A stretch of 64,000 nt of DNA, taken from NCBI RefSeq assembly GCF_007744075.1, contig NZ_CP036266.1, forward strand, positions 4,883,748 through 4,947,747. The letters run 5' to 3'. Position 1 is the first letter of the stretch, and each line of letters opens with the position of its first letter. Positions 1-8,744 of this stretch are shown in pieces. The notes beneath the pieces were generated by a model. It had not been told where the DNA came from. It ran no database searches and was given only the letters and a program-made list of their open reading frames with translations. The translations under genes and the position numbers were made by a program. Source of the DNA: Gimesia chilikensis (lineage in GTDB: Bacteria > Planctomycetota > Planctomycetia > Planctomycetales > Planctomycetaceae).

Positions 1-1065
1 GATGCCGCTCCCATGGCAGGCGACCAGCCGAAAAGTTTTTACGTCGGGTGTTTCCTGGTTGATGCGGGCCACCCGCAACCGGCATAGCTTCTTCTTACGA
101 ATCGGCAGGAGACCTGCTGAGATATCTGGCCGATCAGTTAATTCCTCGTCACTGGGGCAAGTCTCTTCCGAATCATTGCAACAATCGGCAACGGTTGCCG
201 ACTTATTGGAATCCTTCGAGGTTGCAGGATGCTCAGGTTCAGTCAGTGAATCTGATGGCAGACTGGTCGAGGGAGAAACCTTCGTCGTACTGGCACCTTC
301 GTTAGCCGACTCGTCTGTGATAAGTTTATCAAGCAGCGCCGATGCACGACGCATCTTAAAGAAGTACATGGCAATCATAGCGGCAGCGAAGACACTCAGT
401 AAAACCATCACTCCTGTGTGAAAGGGCGTCATGCCCCAGAGCCGCACTCCCGTCGGTTTCGCACCTGCAGGTGGCAGCAGGTGCATCTCGCGCTTAAACC
501 ATTGTAAAGCGACGTTGCGGGGAGCTTTACCCTCGTCGATTGCACGGTGAGCAGCCAAACCACTTTCAAATTGCGCTAAACCCTCTCGCATCTTGGCCGT
601 GGCCACTTGCATCGCAGCGAAATCGTCGGTAGGTACGGTGTTGGTCAGTTCGTCAAGCCCAGTGGCTAGCAGTTTCGCGCCTTCCATCATCCGCTGGTGG
701 GCTTCCTGTACGATCACAGCCCGCTCTTCCATGGGTAGGTCGGGCAGGTCCATCAGCTTGGGGTACAGTTCTTTGGGCTTGGGCGCGCCCATTCTCTCCA
801 TCATGACATCCATGCCGCTATCCTTCCCGCCTCCCATCATTCCGCCCATGCCACCACCTTTGCCGCCCCCCATCATGCCAGGGTTTTTGCCCGCCGGTCC
901 TGCGTTACCTGTTCCAGCCTGTCCCGGGTGATGTTTTTTGTGCTCTTCGGGAGACACCTGCCCATAGGTGAGCGACGTTACCATGAACGCAAGGCCGAGC
1001 ACAGCAAGGAACGGTACACTGGTCCAAGGGATTGCCCTAAAGTTCAGAATCAAGTCTTTACGCAT
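1..1065 (-). CDS. Exported/membrane protein fused to an FNR-type oxidoreductase domain (3' end outside window)
   Basis: The frame is open for 355 codons from an ATG at 1065 to the window edge, so the C-terminus is missing. A GGAG sits 6 bases before the ATG. Residues 14-35 form a signal or anchor segment. Residues 60-90 are a Gly/Met-rich stretch with repeated MGGG/GGGM units, and 95-190 are helical. A second membrane segment lies at about 215-236, followed by a Ser/Thr-rich linker with a CC and a single Cys (about 295-303). From about residue 325 the reading (RVARINQETPDVKTFRL) matches the first strand of an FAD-binding FR-type domain, as in ferredoxin/flavodoxin reductases. The likely role is membrane-bound electron transfer, possibly reduction of a metal ion, given the metal-export neighbours. 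The family match rests only on about 30 residues, so substrate and partner are unknown. Confidence 0.75.
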   Translation of the reverse strand, partial: MRKDLILNFRAIPWTSVPFLAVLGLAFMVTSLTYGQVSPEEHKKHHPGQAGTGNAGPAGKNPGMMGGGKGGGMGGMMGGGKDSGMDVMMERMGAPKPKELYPKLMDLPDLPMEERAVIVQEAHQRMMEGAKLLATGLDELTNTVPTDDFAAMQVATAKMREGLAQFESGLAAHRAIDEGKAPRNVALQWFKREMHLLPPAGAKPTGVRLWGMTPFHTGVMVLLSVFAAAMIAMYFFKMRRASALLDKLITDESANEGASTTKVSPSTSLPSDSLTEPEHPATSKDSNKSATVADCCNDSEETCPSDEELTDRPDISAGLLPIRKKKLCRLRVARINQETPDVKTFRLVACHGSGI

Positions 1066-1134
1066 GCTGTCTCCAGTCACTCTCACATCAGCTTTCATTG
1101 CGGCGATTAACTTACGCTGGTCTCGCTCTCATTT

Positions 1135-2496
1135 TTAATTTGAGACGATGCCGTTCGAGAAATATTGGTGGGTGCCTTGTGACTCAATCGCTTCGCTGAT
1201 TCGGTTCAATCCATGAGCATAGGCTGCCGTTCGCATATTGATTGCGAGATTTGTCATCAGTTCGTATATCGCGTTGAACTCCCGAGCCATAATGCGCTGC
1301 AAGCGATCTTGTACTTCATCTTGCGTCCAATAATATCCCGCACGGTTCTGAGCCCACTCAAAGTAGCTTACTGTAACGCCCCCCGCATTAGCCAGAATAT
1401 CCGGAACCACGAACGTGTTTCGTTTGTCCAAAATTTCTTCAGCAGCGCTTGTTGTGGGGCCATTGGCGACCTCGACAATCATTGGCGCCTTGATTCGGCT
1501 GGCGTTGTCAGCGGTTAATTGATTCTCCAGCGCGGCGGGAATCAGAATATCCACGCCCAATTCCAGCAGATCGGCATTGCTGATTGATTCACCCGTAGCT
1601 GGGTCATTTGTGGTACATTTGCACTTGGACTCAGCGTCTCCACAAACGGGACAATCACATACTGATCTTTCACTATAGACGCCACCAATCATCTGGCCTT
1701 CTTGTTTCAACTTGATGGCCCTTGGAATATCAAGTCCTTCGGCTCGATAGATACCACCTCGCGAATCACTGATGGCGACGATACGGTAACCGTCAGCATG
1801 TAGCAGTCGTGAGACGTGTTGTCCCGCATTTCCGAATCCCTGAACGGCAACACGAATGTCGGTTGGTTGCCAATCCTTCAGCTTCTCCAATTCCTTAATA
1901 CAATAGTATGCTCCACGGCCCGTCGCGTCGTCACGCCCTAGACTACCGCCCAAAGGAATTGGTTTGCCGGTGATCACAGCCGGTATACGTTGGCGATGAA
2001 TTTTTGAATATTCATCCATCATCCAACCCATAATCATGGCGTTTGTATACACGTCCGGGGCCGGAATGTCAGTTTCTGGCCCAACGAAGTCTGCGACTTG
2101 TCCGATAAATCCGCGGCTCAGCCGTTCCAACTCCATCCGTGAAAGTTGTTTTGGGTCAACAATCACGCCACCCTTTCCGCCTCCAAATGGGATGCCCACC
2201 ACGGCACACTTGCAGGTCATCCAGAAGGCCAGCGCCTTTACTTCATCCAGAGACACGCCTGGGTGAAAGCGGATGCCACCTTTTGTCGGTCCACGTGTGT
2301 CGTCGTGTCGGACACGAAATCCTTGAAAAATCCGTAGCGAGCCATCATCCATGCGAACCGGTATTGAGACCTGCAGCACAGCCTTGGGGTGCCGCAGTCG
2401 CTCGATTGCCTCTTTATCAATTTTTGTGAATTCAGCTGCCTGATCAAGTCGACCAATGGCGTCCTCAAAAATTCCGTTAACTTCCTGTTTGGCCAT
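1135..2496 (-). CDS. gdhA: Glu/Leu/Phe/Val dehydrogenase (glutamate dehydrogenase family)
   Basis: This is a cytoplasmic NAD(P)-dependent oxidative deaminase of amino acids, most likely glutamate to 2-oxoglutarate. The 453-residue length fits the family. The substrate region with TKGGIRFHP (71-79) and the catalytic-lysine loop PFGGGKGG (103-110) are intact. The Rossmann nucleotide site QGFGNAG lies at 219-225, and the conserved NAGGVTVSYFEW segment near the C-terminus is present. An AGAGGTAG ribosome site precedes the ATG. An unusual feature is a Cys-rich insert at residues 280-294 (five Cys in CxC and CxxC arrangement) after the NAD domain core. Its spacing suggests metal binding, which fits the neighbouring metal genes but is inference. 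It is transcribed alone or with the downstream antiporter gene arranged on the same strand. Confidence 0.93.
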   Translation of the reverse strand: MAKQEVNGIFEDAIGRLDQAAEFTKIDKEAIERLRHPKAVLQVSIPVRMDDGSLRIFQGFRVRHDDTRGPTKGGIRFHPGVSLDEVKALAFWMTCKCAVVGIPFGGGKGGVIVDPKQLSRMELERLSRGFIGQVADFVGPETDIPAPDVYTNAMIMGWMMDEYSKIHRQRIPAVITGKPIPLGGSLGRDDATGRGAYYCIKELEKLKDWQPTDIRVAVQGFGNAGQHVSRLLHADGYRIVAISDSRGGIYRAEGLDIPRAIKLKQEGQMIGGVYSERSVCDCPVCGDAESKCKCTTNDPATGESISNADLLELGVDILIPAALENQLTADNASRIKAPMIVEVANGPTTSAAEEILDKRNTFVVPDILANAGGVTVSYFEWAQNRAGYYWTQDEVQDRLQRIMAREFNAIYELMTNLAINMRTAAYAHGLNRISEAIESQGTHQYFSNGIVSN

Positions 2497-2810
2497 CGTT
2501 ACTACCTCTTGAAATCATGTCTGCTATAGCCTGTTCAAGGCTGAATGCTGACTCGGTTTAGAGAGCACCAGTCTCCTATAGTTCCTTAGATGCTGCTTAG
2601 GACGGCATTCTTCAGAATGTAGTAGATTTTTTTCTTCTTTTACGGCCTTGGCAACACAAGCCCTCCACGGCCAGCAATATTGGAACCACTATCCTGTCCC
2701 AATTGATCCCCGTTGATGCACGGCGCATCATATATATGACAAACGCAAAAACGTTCTCCACTTCCGGAACTTCGTCAACACGCCATGAGTTCGCGTCCGT
2801 GGAAATTACC
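2497..2810 (-). other. Intergenic stretch without a supported gene
   Basis: This lies between the antiporter stop and the dehydrogenase start. A 94-codon open frame crosses it on the minus strand, but it overlaps the antiporter end and has no family resemblance. The stretch holds the ribosome site of the dehydrogenase near 2505 and an AT-rich alternating run near 2725 (catatatatatg). No RNA gene or clear terminator was seen. Confidence 0.4.
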
Positions 2811-4073
2811 TCAGTATCGGTGAAACGGCATTTCGTTGATTGATTCGTGCTCAGCGGCTGCACCCAATTTCTTCGTGGCCGTTGTGCGACGAGCATACCA
2901 TTTCGCTGCAGGATAGGCAGTTAATCCGTGACTGAACACACTTAAAGCCACCGTCGCCATGGCTACTGCGAAGACCTCCTGCCGAGCAGGGATAGCAATT
3001 TCTTCCATCAGCACCAAAGCAAATACAATCGATGCAACTCCGCGTGGTCCGAACCAGCCGACAAACAAACGTGTATCCCGTCGCAGCCGTGTTCCCACAA
3101 GGCTCACTGCCACAGGCAGCATCCTTAGCACAGTCAATCCCATAATACTGTAGAAAAACCCAAGGAATGTGATGTTGGCAAAGGCCTGCGGCAGCAGGAC
3201 GGCACCAAAAACTAGAAATACCAGCAACGTTAGTAACTGCCCTTCGGTCTCTGCGAATTCGCGAACTGCGCCGCAGAGTGCTCGCGAGACGTTTCCGATG
3301 GTCAGTCCTGCACAGAAGGCCGCAATGAAACCGTTGCCGCCGACTAACTCGGCTGCACCAAAAGAGAGCAGTGCTAGGGCGAGTGTCGTGAGTTCGAGAA
3401 ACGAATGACTGATCCACTCGCGTCGTGACGCATGCTCAATCAGTTTACCCCCGACGTAGCCAACTCCGATGCCGACCAGTGGACCAAGGCCGACTTGCAT
3501 CGCGGTAAAACGAACCCAATACGCGGTCGACTCTGGATGCTCAGCCACACGTGCGCCGCACAAAAAGATCAGAAACAGTGGTAGACATAGCCCATCATTC
3601 AAACCACTTTCGACGCTGATGCTTTGGCGAATTCGAATCGGTACTAATTTATTCGTAACCACAACATGGGCCAAAGCGGCATCAGTTGGCGTCACAATCG
3701 TCGCCAATACAGCGGCCTGCCAAAAACCCAGTTCTTGGAATAACAACCAAGCGATAAGGGTACCGAAAGCAATACTAAGCGGCAGTCCAATCGTCAGTAA
3801 CCGGACCGGCAGATTATGTTCCCTGTACAGCAGTTTCAGGTCGATCCGCGATGCGTCTGTGAACAGGACTATGACCAAAGTCAGTTCAGCAAGAAAATAT
3901 ATTGCGTTGTTTGCCAGTTGGAATTCGAGTAGGCGAAAGCCCGCATCTCCAATCAACAGACCGAATAAGACGAAGACCATTGGTGCAGTGACGACACTCT
4001 GCCGCAATCGCGCCGAAACAAGACCGAAGAGAATGATTCCCAAGGCGATAATGGTGACAGATTTTATGTCCAT
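2811..4073 (-). CDS. Cation:proton antiporter, CPA1/NhaP type
   Basis: This is an inner-membrane secondary transporter that would exchange Na+ or K+ for protons. The 420 residues contain about eleven to twelve hydrophobic segments. The key family motifs are present: VTPTDAAL at about 127-134 and ESGLNDGLCLP at about 154-164, where the Asp residues carry the ion-exchange function. GWFGPRGVAS near the end is also typical of NhaP/CPA1 proteins. It lacks the long cytosolic C-terminal tail of some homologues. It sits beside glutamate dehydrogenase and upstream of several small metal-binding exported proteins. The exact ion cannot be told from sequence. Confidence 0.9.
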   Translation of the reverse strand: MDIKSVTIIALGIILFGLVSARLRQSVVTAPMVFVLFGLLIGDAGFRLLEFQLANNAIYFLAELTLVIVLFTDASRIDLKLLYREHNLPVRLLTIGLPLSIAFGTLIAWLLFQELGFWQAAVLATIVTPTDAALAHVVVTNKLVPIRIRQSISVESGLNDGLCLPLFLIFLCGARVAEHPESTAYWVRFTAMQVGLGPLVGIGVGYVGGKLIEHASRREWISHSFLELTTLALALLSFGAAELVGGNGFIAAFCAGLTIGNVSRALCGAVREFAETEGQLLTLLVFLVFGAVLLPQAFANITFLGFFYSIMGLTVLRMLPVAVSLVGTRLRRDTRLFVGWFGPRGVASIVFALVLMEEIAIPARQEVFAVAMATVALSVFSHGLTAYPAAKWYARRTTATKKLGAAAEHESINEMPFHRY

Positions 4074-4307
4074 GAGCGATCACCCGATGCCTCGCAGCTG
4101 CATTGAACGGTTGGGAAGTATCGGTAACAGATGGTTGTGCGGAACGGGTTCTCAGTCTGGCTCGTCGTTGAGTGGCTCAGACGCAATGATTATCGACGAT
4201 GCTCGGTTAGATGGGCGCGTTGTTAAGACATTCAGAGTGATCTCGGCCTCCATGTAAAGGACGAATCGGCACATAGCGAATTTGACTCCCCACAGGGACT
4301 TATACAA

Positions 4308-4338
4308 CCGTAGGGCAGGTTGGGATTCTGCCCTACGG
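4308..4338. repeat. Perfect 11-bp inverted repeat with 9-base loop
   Basis: The arms are ccgtagggcag (4308-4318) and ctgccctacgg (4328-4338), separated by gttgggatt. It lies in the 337-base gap between two minus-strand genes (4074-4410). No T-run follows on either strand, so it is a weak candidate for an intrinsic terminator. A protein-binding site or mRNA hairpin is equally possible. Nothing else is evident in this gap. Confidence 0.6.
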
Positions 4339-4410
4339 TGACAGCTTGGTGTAGTCCTGACCCTCACGGTCAGATTAAGTCTTAACTATTTCAGGTTTCT
4401 TTTTGCCTGG

Positions 4411-4860
4411 TTAGTGATGGTGTTTAGCACCGCTGCCAGGCTTGGTCGCACAGACAAACATCGCGTCATCACCACACTTCGAGCAAACATGGTTCACTTC
4501 TTCGTTCTTTCCTTTGCCTTTACCGGTACCAACAACAGCGACACTACCGCCACAAGCGGCACATTTGTGCTTTTGGCCAATAGTCAGCATTTTGACATGC
4601 GATTTGTCCTTAGTCACATGCTGGACCATCACATGCTTGCACATGCTACACGCCATGGCAATCGAGTCTCCCGGCTTCAGAGCTTCCGCCTCTGCTTGGG
4701 TCTTGATGTGGTTCATATGGACCGCATCATGCCCATGATGAGCATCATGTTTTTTGTCATCTGCTTGGGCTGCAACGGACCACCACACCATCATCGAAAT
4801 AGCGAGTGTAAGTCCAGTAGTGATGCTAAGCTTGCTGATGAGGTTAGTTTTCTTTGTCAT
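4411..4860 (-). CDS. Exported His-rich, zinc-ribbon-like protein
   Basis: The 149-residue product has a signal peptide or anchor at about 10-33, so it should act outside the cytoplasm. The mature part starts with a His/Asp-rich stretch (HDAHHGHD) and ends in HHH. Between these are three Cys pairs: CSMC, CAAC and CSKC. They are spaced like two zinc ribbons, or one ribbon plus an extra knuckle. A good AAAGGAG ribosome site lies about 9 bases before the ATG. The likely role is periplasmic metal binding, buffering or delivery, supported by the neighbouring metal-export cassettes. No named family is recognised. Confidence 0.8.
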   Translation of the reverse strand: MTKKTNLISKLSITTGLTLAISMMVWWSVAAQADDKKHDAHHGHDAVHMNHIKTQAEAEALKPGDSIAMACSMCKHVMVQHVTKDKSHVKMLTIGQKHKCAACGGSVAVVGTGKGKGKNEEVNHVCSKCGDDAMFVCATKPGSGAKHHH

Positions 4861-4973
4861 GAGCGTGGCTCCTTTAACTAGTTAGTTGAGGACAAACATG
4901 GTTTTTCTGACCGTATATTGTGAACGTGCTGTTTTTCGTCTCTCCTTTCATTGCCCGTAATGTACGGGGAAAA

Positions 4974-5264
4974 TCATACGACATCGACGAACCGGTTCAG
5001 CGTGCCGAAGTCATTCGGAACACATTTGGGGCATTCGTCCGAAGTCTGGCAGTTTGGCTCACAGCACCACTGGCCGTCCACGACGAACTTATATTCACTC
5101 CTCCCGGGTGGTAATTTCAATTCGGTAGTCCAGTTACCTTTGCCGTCCGTTGTCATCGGTGTTGCATCCATTTGCCAGTCATTGAATGTACCGGCCAAAA
5201 ACACAACTTCAGCGTCTGGTGCGTGGCAGTTAAACTTCGTCGATTTTGTTTTTCGTTTTGACAT
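4974..5264 (-). CDS. Small protein with a CBM48/AMPK-type glycogen-binding domain
   Basis: The chosen ATG at 5264 has AAGGA 8 bases upstream and gives 96 residues. An upstream GTG at 5354 would add 30 residues but has no usable ribosome site. The core reads as an early-set/CBM48 fold: VVFLAGTFNDWQ, then a Gly-Asn-Trp turn and EYKFVVDGQW. This pattern is typical of isoamylase N-terminal and AMPK-beta glycogen-binding modules. The tail holds four Cys (CC, C, C) that ordinary CBM48 modules lack, possibly a metal site. It has no signal peptide, so it should be cytoplasmic. A free-standing single module is usual in some bacteria, but its partner is unknown. Confidence 0.75.
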   Translation of the reverse strand: MSKRKTKSTKFNCHAPDAEVVFLAGTFNDWQMDATPMTTDGKGNWTTELKLPPGRSEYKFVVDGQWCCEPNCQTSDECPKCVPNDFGTLNRFVDVV

Positions 5265-5638
5265 AAAACTGTTCCTTGTTACATTACAAGAGGGTTTTTC
5301 GTCGAGAGTCTTAATGATTTCAGAATCTACTTGGGTGGACTTTGTCTTTGCCACAGAGGTGATGATTTGCTTCCCACCCCCAATTGACTGCCAGAATCAG
5401 ACCTGGCAGCATTCAAAGCTTTGGCAGCATTTTGAATCGCTATAGTTGGATGCCGTGACAAACAAATCATTTGCTAAACGTGATCTCGTGCTTCTAGTTC
5501 ACAAAATTCTGCTCATGGCAAATTATACGTTGCCGTAGCGGTGGTTATTGTTCGTATTCTTACTTATTCTTCATCTTGCTCTATAAAAAATTTAGTAACT
5601 ATTCTCAGACCTTTTCCCGCGTGAGTGATGACTTAGTT
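5265..5638 (-). other. Intergenic stretch without a supported gene
   Basis: This holds the ribosome site of the CBM48-like gene and its unused GTG extension. Near 5400 it shows short repeats of tggcagcat (at about 5406 and 5423). No gene, RNA or strong terminator was recognised. Confidence 0.35.
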
Positions 5639-6466
5639 CTATTCGCGCGCCCCCGTCGTCTGGTGATCCGGAGACAAGTTTCCGACGAGAGTTTGACGTT
5701 GTTCGTCAGTGAGAACCCTGGCTGCTTCCCCGACTGCTCGGATGTAGGCGATCCGCTTGTCGCTACGGAGTTTTTCGATTTCACGAATCTTGGTCTCAAT
5801 CTTGGCCGCGGCGGGCGTATCGGAACTGGTTAACACCCAAAGTTCCTGCTCTGCCTCCGAAATCCAACGGTCAAATGTGGCCTGACCCAACAACACCTTT
5901 TCCTTGATTTGATTCAGCTTTACTTGTTGTTCTTGAGTCAACGTGATGTGCTGTGAATGGTCGAGAAAAAAACTGGTGGCGCCAATATGATAGATGTGCG
6001 ATGCGCCGGCAAACCCAGGCAATGCCGACGGCATCTGCATCTGCCCCATGCCTTTCATCTGTCCCATCATTGCCATTCCCGACATTCCTTTTCCATTCAT
6101 CATTCCCATTTCAGACATTCGCTGCCCAGACATTGTTGCCATGCCCATGCCAACTTTTTTTCCCATACCTTTCCCCATCATGTCCTTCATCGGATTGCTT
6201 TTCATCCCGGAGCCCATTTTGCCATCGTGCTTTTGCTGTAACGTCATTTCGAGTTTCGCCACTTTGGTTTGTAAGTCTTGAATTTGAGCGGCTAACGATT
6301 GGTCACCGGTGGTTGACTTGCCTGAAGTGTGATTCGTGTGAGGACTACCTTTCGCTGTAGAACTTTGTGCGCGGACTGTCCTCAAACTGACTAAACTCAA
6401 TAAGAAAAGGACTGCGACCAAAGTCAAAACAATTTGAAAATTCTTGGTCCTTGTGGCGTAGTTCAT
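5639..6466 (-). CDS. Exported Met-rich Spy/CpxP-like protein
   Basis: The ATG at 6466 has GAGGAGCG just upstream, whereas the longer start at 6481 overlaps that ribosome site, so 275 residues is preferred. It has an N-terminal signal segment at about 10-35, a short coiled coil (about 60-75), and then about 75 residues dominated by Met, Gly and Lys with repeated GMGMM-like units. The C-terminal half is helical with LTQEQQVKLNQIKEK and LTDEQRQTL, which resemble the LTxxQ motifs of Spy/CpxP and of heavy-metal-resistance Spy-like proteins. Met-rich segments in exported proteins often bind Cu(I) or Ag(I). Periplasmic metal sensing or sequestration is therefore likely, by inference. Confidence 0.75.
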   Translation of the reverse strand: MNYATRTKNFQIVLTLVAVLFLLSLVSLRTVRAQSSTAKGSPHTNHTSGKSTTGDQSLAAQIQDLQTKVAKLEMTLQQKHDGKMGSGMKSNPMKDMMGKGMGKKVGMGMATMSGQRMSEMGMMNGKGMSGMAMMGQMKGMGQMQMPSALPGFAGASHIYHIGATSFFLDHSQHITLTQEQQVKLNQIKEKVLLGQATFDRWISEAEQELWVLTSSDTPAAAKIETKIREIEKLRSDKRIAYIRAVGEAARVLTDEQRQTLVGNLSPDHQTTGARE

Positions 6467-6481
6467 TATAACGCTCCTCAT

Positions 6482-6745
6482 TCAACTGATTTTTAACTGA
6501 GAATCTAGACGGAAACCTCTTTTATTTCTGATTTTCGAGCTTCGCCTTCGTGTTATCATGGTGTCTTTGGCAGCATCATGTTTGTATTCCGCATCAATCT
6601 ATTTTAAGGCCAGAGAGAACTTGCTGTCGTGAGCATTGAGGATGGTCGCTTTCTAAGCCATTTCCTCTTCGGCCTTTAGCAGCAATCGCTGGAACGAAGT
6701 GCGAGCGGCCTTGCCTCGACTCTGACAAACAAAATCAATGAAATC
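6482..6745 (-). pseudogene. Possible degenerate gene with two in-frame amber stops
   Basis: On the minus strand one frame runs from 6745 to a TGA at about 6482, interrupted only by TAG at 6653-6655 and TAG at 6599-6601. The text around the stops looks protein-like and helical (FQRLLLKAEEEMA, stop, KATILNAHDSKFSLALK, stop, IDAEYKHDAAKD). Both stops could be decayed CAG codons. No family is recognised, and chance openness cannot be excluded. The rest of the 6467-6908 gap shows nothing further. Confidence 0.25.
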
Positions 6746-6908
6746 TTGAATTTCTCATCCGTCTAGATCCGAAGGCACCAAGGAAGAACAGCAACTTCCT
6801 TGGTGAATCCCCTCTCGTTTGCAGGTATTCAATTTGTCAAAATATGAAATAATGCTCTCCTTCATTGTCTGTAAGGATCGCCAGTATTGTTGGAGAGATC
6901 ACAAACAC

Positions 6909-7466
6909 TTACTTTTTTGGTGTGGTTTCCTTCTTACTATTGGCTAGTTCCTTAATTTCGAGTTTACGCATCAGCGCTGCATGCTCAGCCATCGCTTTTT
7001 CCAACTCTTTGGTGATGTCACTGCAGCATTTCATCCCAGCAGTTCGATCGAACGTGTCCATCTGGCATTCAGCGTGTAGTTTCTTGTGTTGTGCTGTTGC
7101 ATTCGTTAGATGGTCTTCAATTACCTTTAAGCTCGCCAGGACTTCTTTATCTCCGGCGTACTCTTTGCGGATCGTGGCGAGTTCCTTTTTCGTAGCGTCG
7201 ATATTCCGCGCGAGTTCTGTGGACTCTGACCTTGCCAGTTCTGGGTCGATGGTTTGAGCATCACGAGTATAGTAATAGAGGTCACGAGAATAATCTCTCG
7301 CGTGATTCATGTTGCGCGATGAACGGAAAGTGCTCGACCCATAGTGAGGCTTTCCCATATATGGGCGCGATCCCGGCGGGGCAAACGCCGACAGATCTTT
7401 TGACAATATCGCAGGCGCGACGATAGCAAAACAGATTCCTGCTAATAAGAGACGTGAGTGTTTCAT
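6909..7466 (-). CDS. Exported helical protein of unknown function
   Basis: The 185-residue product starts with a signal peptide (about 1-24). A Gly/Ser/Tyr-rich stretch follows, with many Arg and Tyr (DYSRDLYYYTRD). The second half, residues 75-175, is strongly helical and probably coiled coil, with single Cys at about 137 and a CC pair at about 150. The C-terminus is Lys-rich. A GGGAGAAG ribosome site precedes the ATG. The arrangement resembles small planctomycete exported proteins found beside metal-resistance genes, but I recognise no named family. Confidence 0.7.
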   Translation of the reverse strand: MKHSRLLLAGICFAIVAPAILSKDLSAFAPPGSRPYMGKPHYGSSTFRSSRNMNHARDYSRDLYYYTRDAQTIDPELARSESTELARNIDATKKELATIRKEYAGDKEVLASLKVIEDHLTNATAQHKKLHAECQMDTFDRTAGMKCCSDITKELEKAMAEHAALMRKLEIKELANSKKETTPKK

Positions 7467-8017
7467 GATCTTCTCCCAAAAATATTTGAAATGTTAAATT
7501 GAACGCTATCGCTGGTATTGGATGCGTGATGATACCGGTTTCTTCACGACTTACTTTGAATTTGTAAATATCAGCTTTTTTTAGCTCACTTTGAAGAAAT
7601 AGTGACCTGGCAACATTGAAATATAACTGCGGGAGAATTGGTCCATTTGGGTTGGCATAATCGACAGAACGAACTTAAAGGGGCCATTCTATTTATGTAA
7701 TGAATCGCCTCCCCTGATGATGGAAGTGATTGAAATGTAATGAGTTCAGATTCAGATTGGAGATTTTCATCTCACCAGTTTCTGCATCGATTACATGATA
7801 GAGATGCAAGCGTAACCTCTATTGACTCTATGTCTGATTATGAAGATACTCCCGCAGTCTACCCAAATCTTTAGCATCTACATTTTTGCGACACATCCTG
7901 AAAAGATTGACGATTTCCAGATAGTTCGCCTGTAGTTCATTTCTGTATGGACCGATTTAAATGGATAGAAACTTCCTCGCTGACACAGGGCAGCAGAGAA
8001 TAAAGGGTTTTTCTTTC
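7467..8017. other. Divergent intergenic region, no gene seen
   Basis: This is a 551-base AT-rich region between a minus-strand and a plus-strand gene, so it should hold promoters for both directions. AT tracts are frequent near 7570-7700, but no pair of -35/-10 elements stands out enough to call. No open frame longer than 60 codons with coding character was seen. Confidence 0.35.
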
Positions 8018-8509
8018 ATGTGGATGACTAATACAATCACGACTCGCATTTTGATCTGTCTAGCTATGCTGACAGTTCCATTGCAAGATCTACCTGCTGC
8101 TTCCTGTAACTGTAGCCTTGGTTGTTCTCTATCGTTCACGAACTGCTGTTGTTTTACGGGTGCACCAATCTGCCATTGTGGAGAGGGTACAGAAATCACG
8201 ACAGACTCTGCCTCTGGTTGTGAGTCACAGTCAGAAAAAGACGCCTGTTGTATCGAAACTCAGGCTGCAGAACCTGGTTCATGCTCTTGCGGGACAAACT
8301 GTCATTGTGGTAAGCAAAGCCAGCCCGTTAGTCCCCTTGTACCGTCATCAGACGCGAAAAATCCTTCCGAAAAATTGGTGAGCCTGTCACAGTTGACGGT
8401 GGTGACGACTCTTGTCGATCAGCCACCAAAATTGGGAAAACCTCGCTGTATTTCAGCATCTCTGGTGTCCCTTGATCGCTGCGTATCTCTTTGCCGCTTC
8501 ACGCTATAG
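8018..8509 (+). CDS. Exported Cys-rich protein, metallothionein-like composition
   Basis: The ATG at 8018 follows AAAGGG by about 10 bases. A start 57 bases earlier would put extra charged residues before the signal peptide. The 163-residue product has a signal segment at about 9-28. A region with about 15 Cys follows (residues 30-97), many in CxC, CCC and CxCG form, such as CNCSLGC, TNCCC and NCHCG. The tail is Cys-poor until it ends in LCRFTL. A role in binding soft metals outside the cytoplasm is inferred from composition and from the copper/silver-type pump genes just downstream. It shares layout and ending with the next gene. Confidence 0.65.
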   Translation: MWMTNTITTRILICLAMLTVPLQDLPAASCNCSLGCSLSFTNCCCFTGAPICHCGEGTEITTDSASGCESQSEKDACCIETQAAEPGSCSCGTNCHCGKQSQPVSPLVPSSDAKNPSEKLVSLSQLTVVTTLVDQPPKLGKPRCISASLVSLDRCVSLCRFTL

Positions 8510-8744
8510 GTTAGTTTTAGCAATATCTTTACGCGCTGCTCACACGTCTGTTTTTTTTCCCTGCGCTATCGTTTCGCAATCAGTAACAAATTTCTGATCG
8601 CATTAAACGATGCAAAGTCTTTAAAAATCCAGTATTAGGGTAGACCATGAGAATTGCTCAGCTTAGCGTGAACAGAATTCAGACTTGACTGTCGTAAGTC
8701 TGGGCCTTAAAACAAATGAGACTTTCCTTTTGACTGGTGTAGCG

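Noticed and set aside
2612-2896. A 94-codon minus-strand frame after the antiporter
   Set aside because: It overlaps the antiporter C-terminus in another phase, has no ribosome site and no family resemblance.
3469-4257. A 262-codon plus-strand frame across the antiporter gene
   Set aside because: The opposite strand encodes a clear CPA1 antiporter; the plus-strand text is Ser/Arg-rich without structure.
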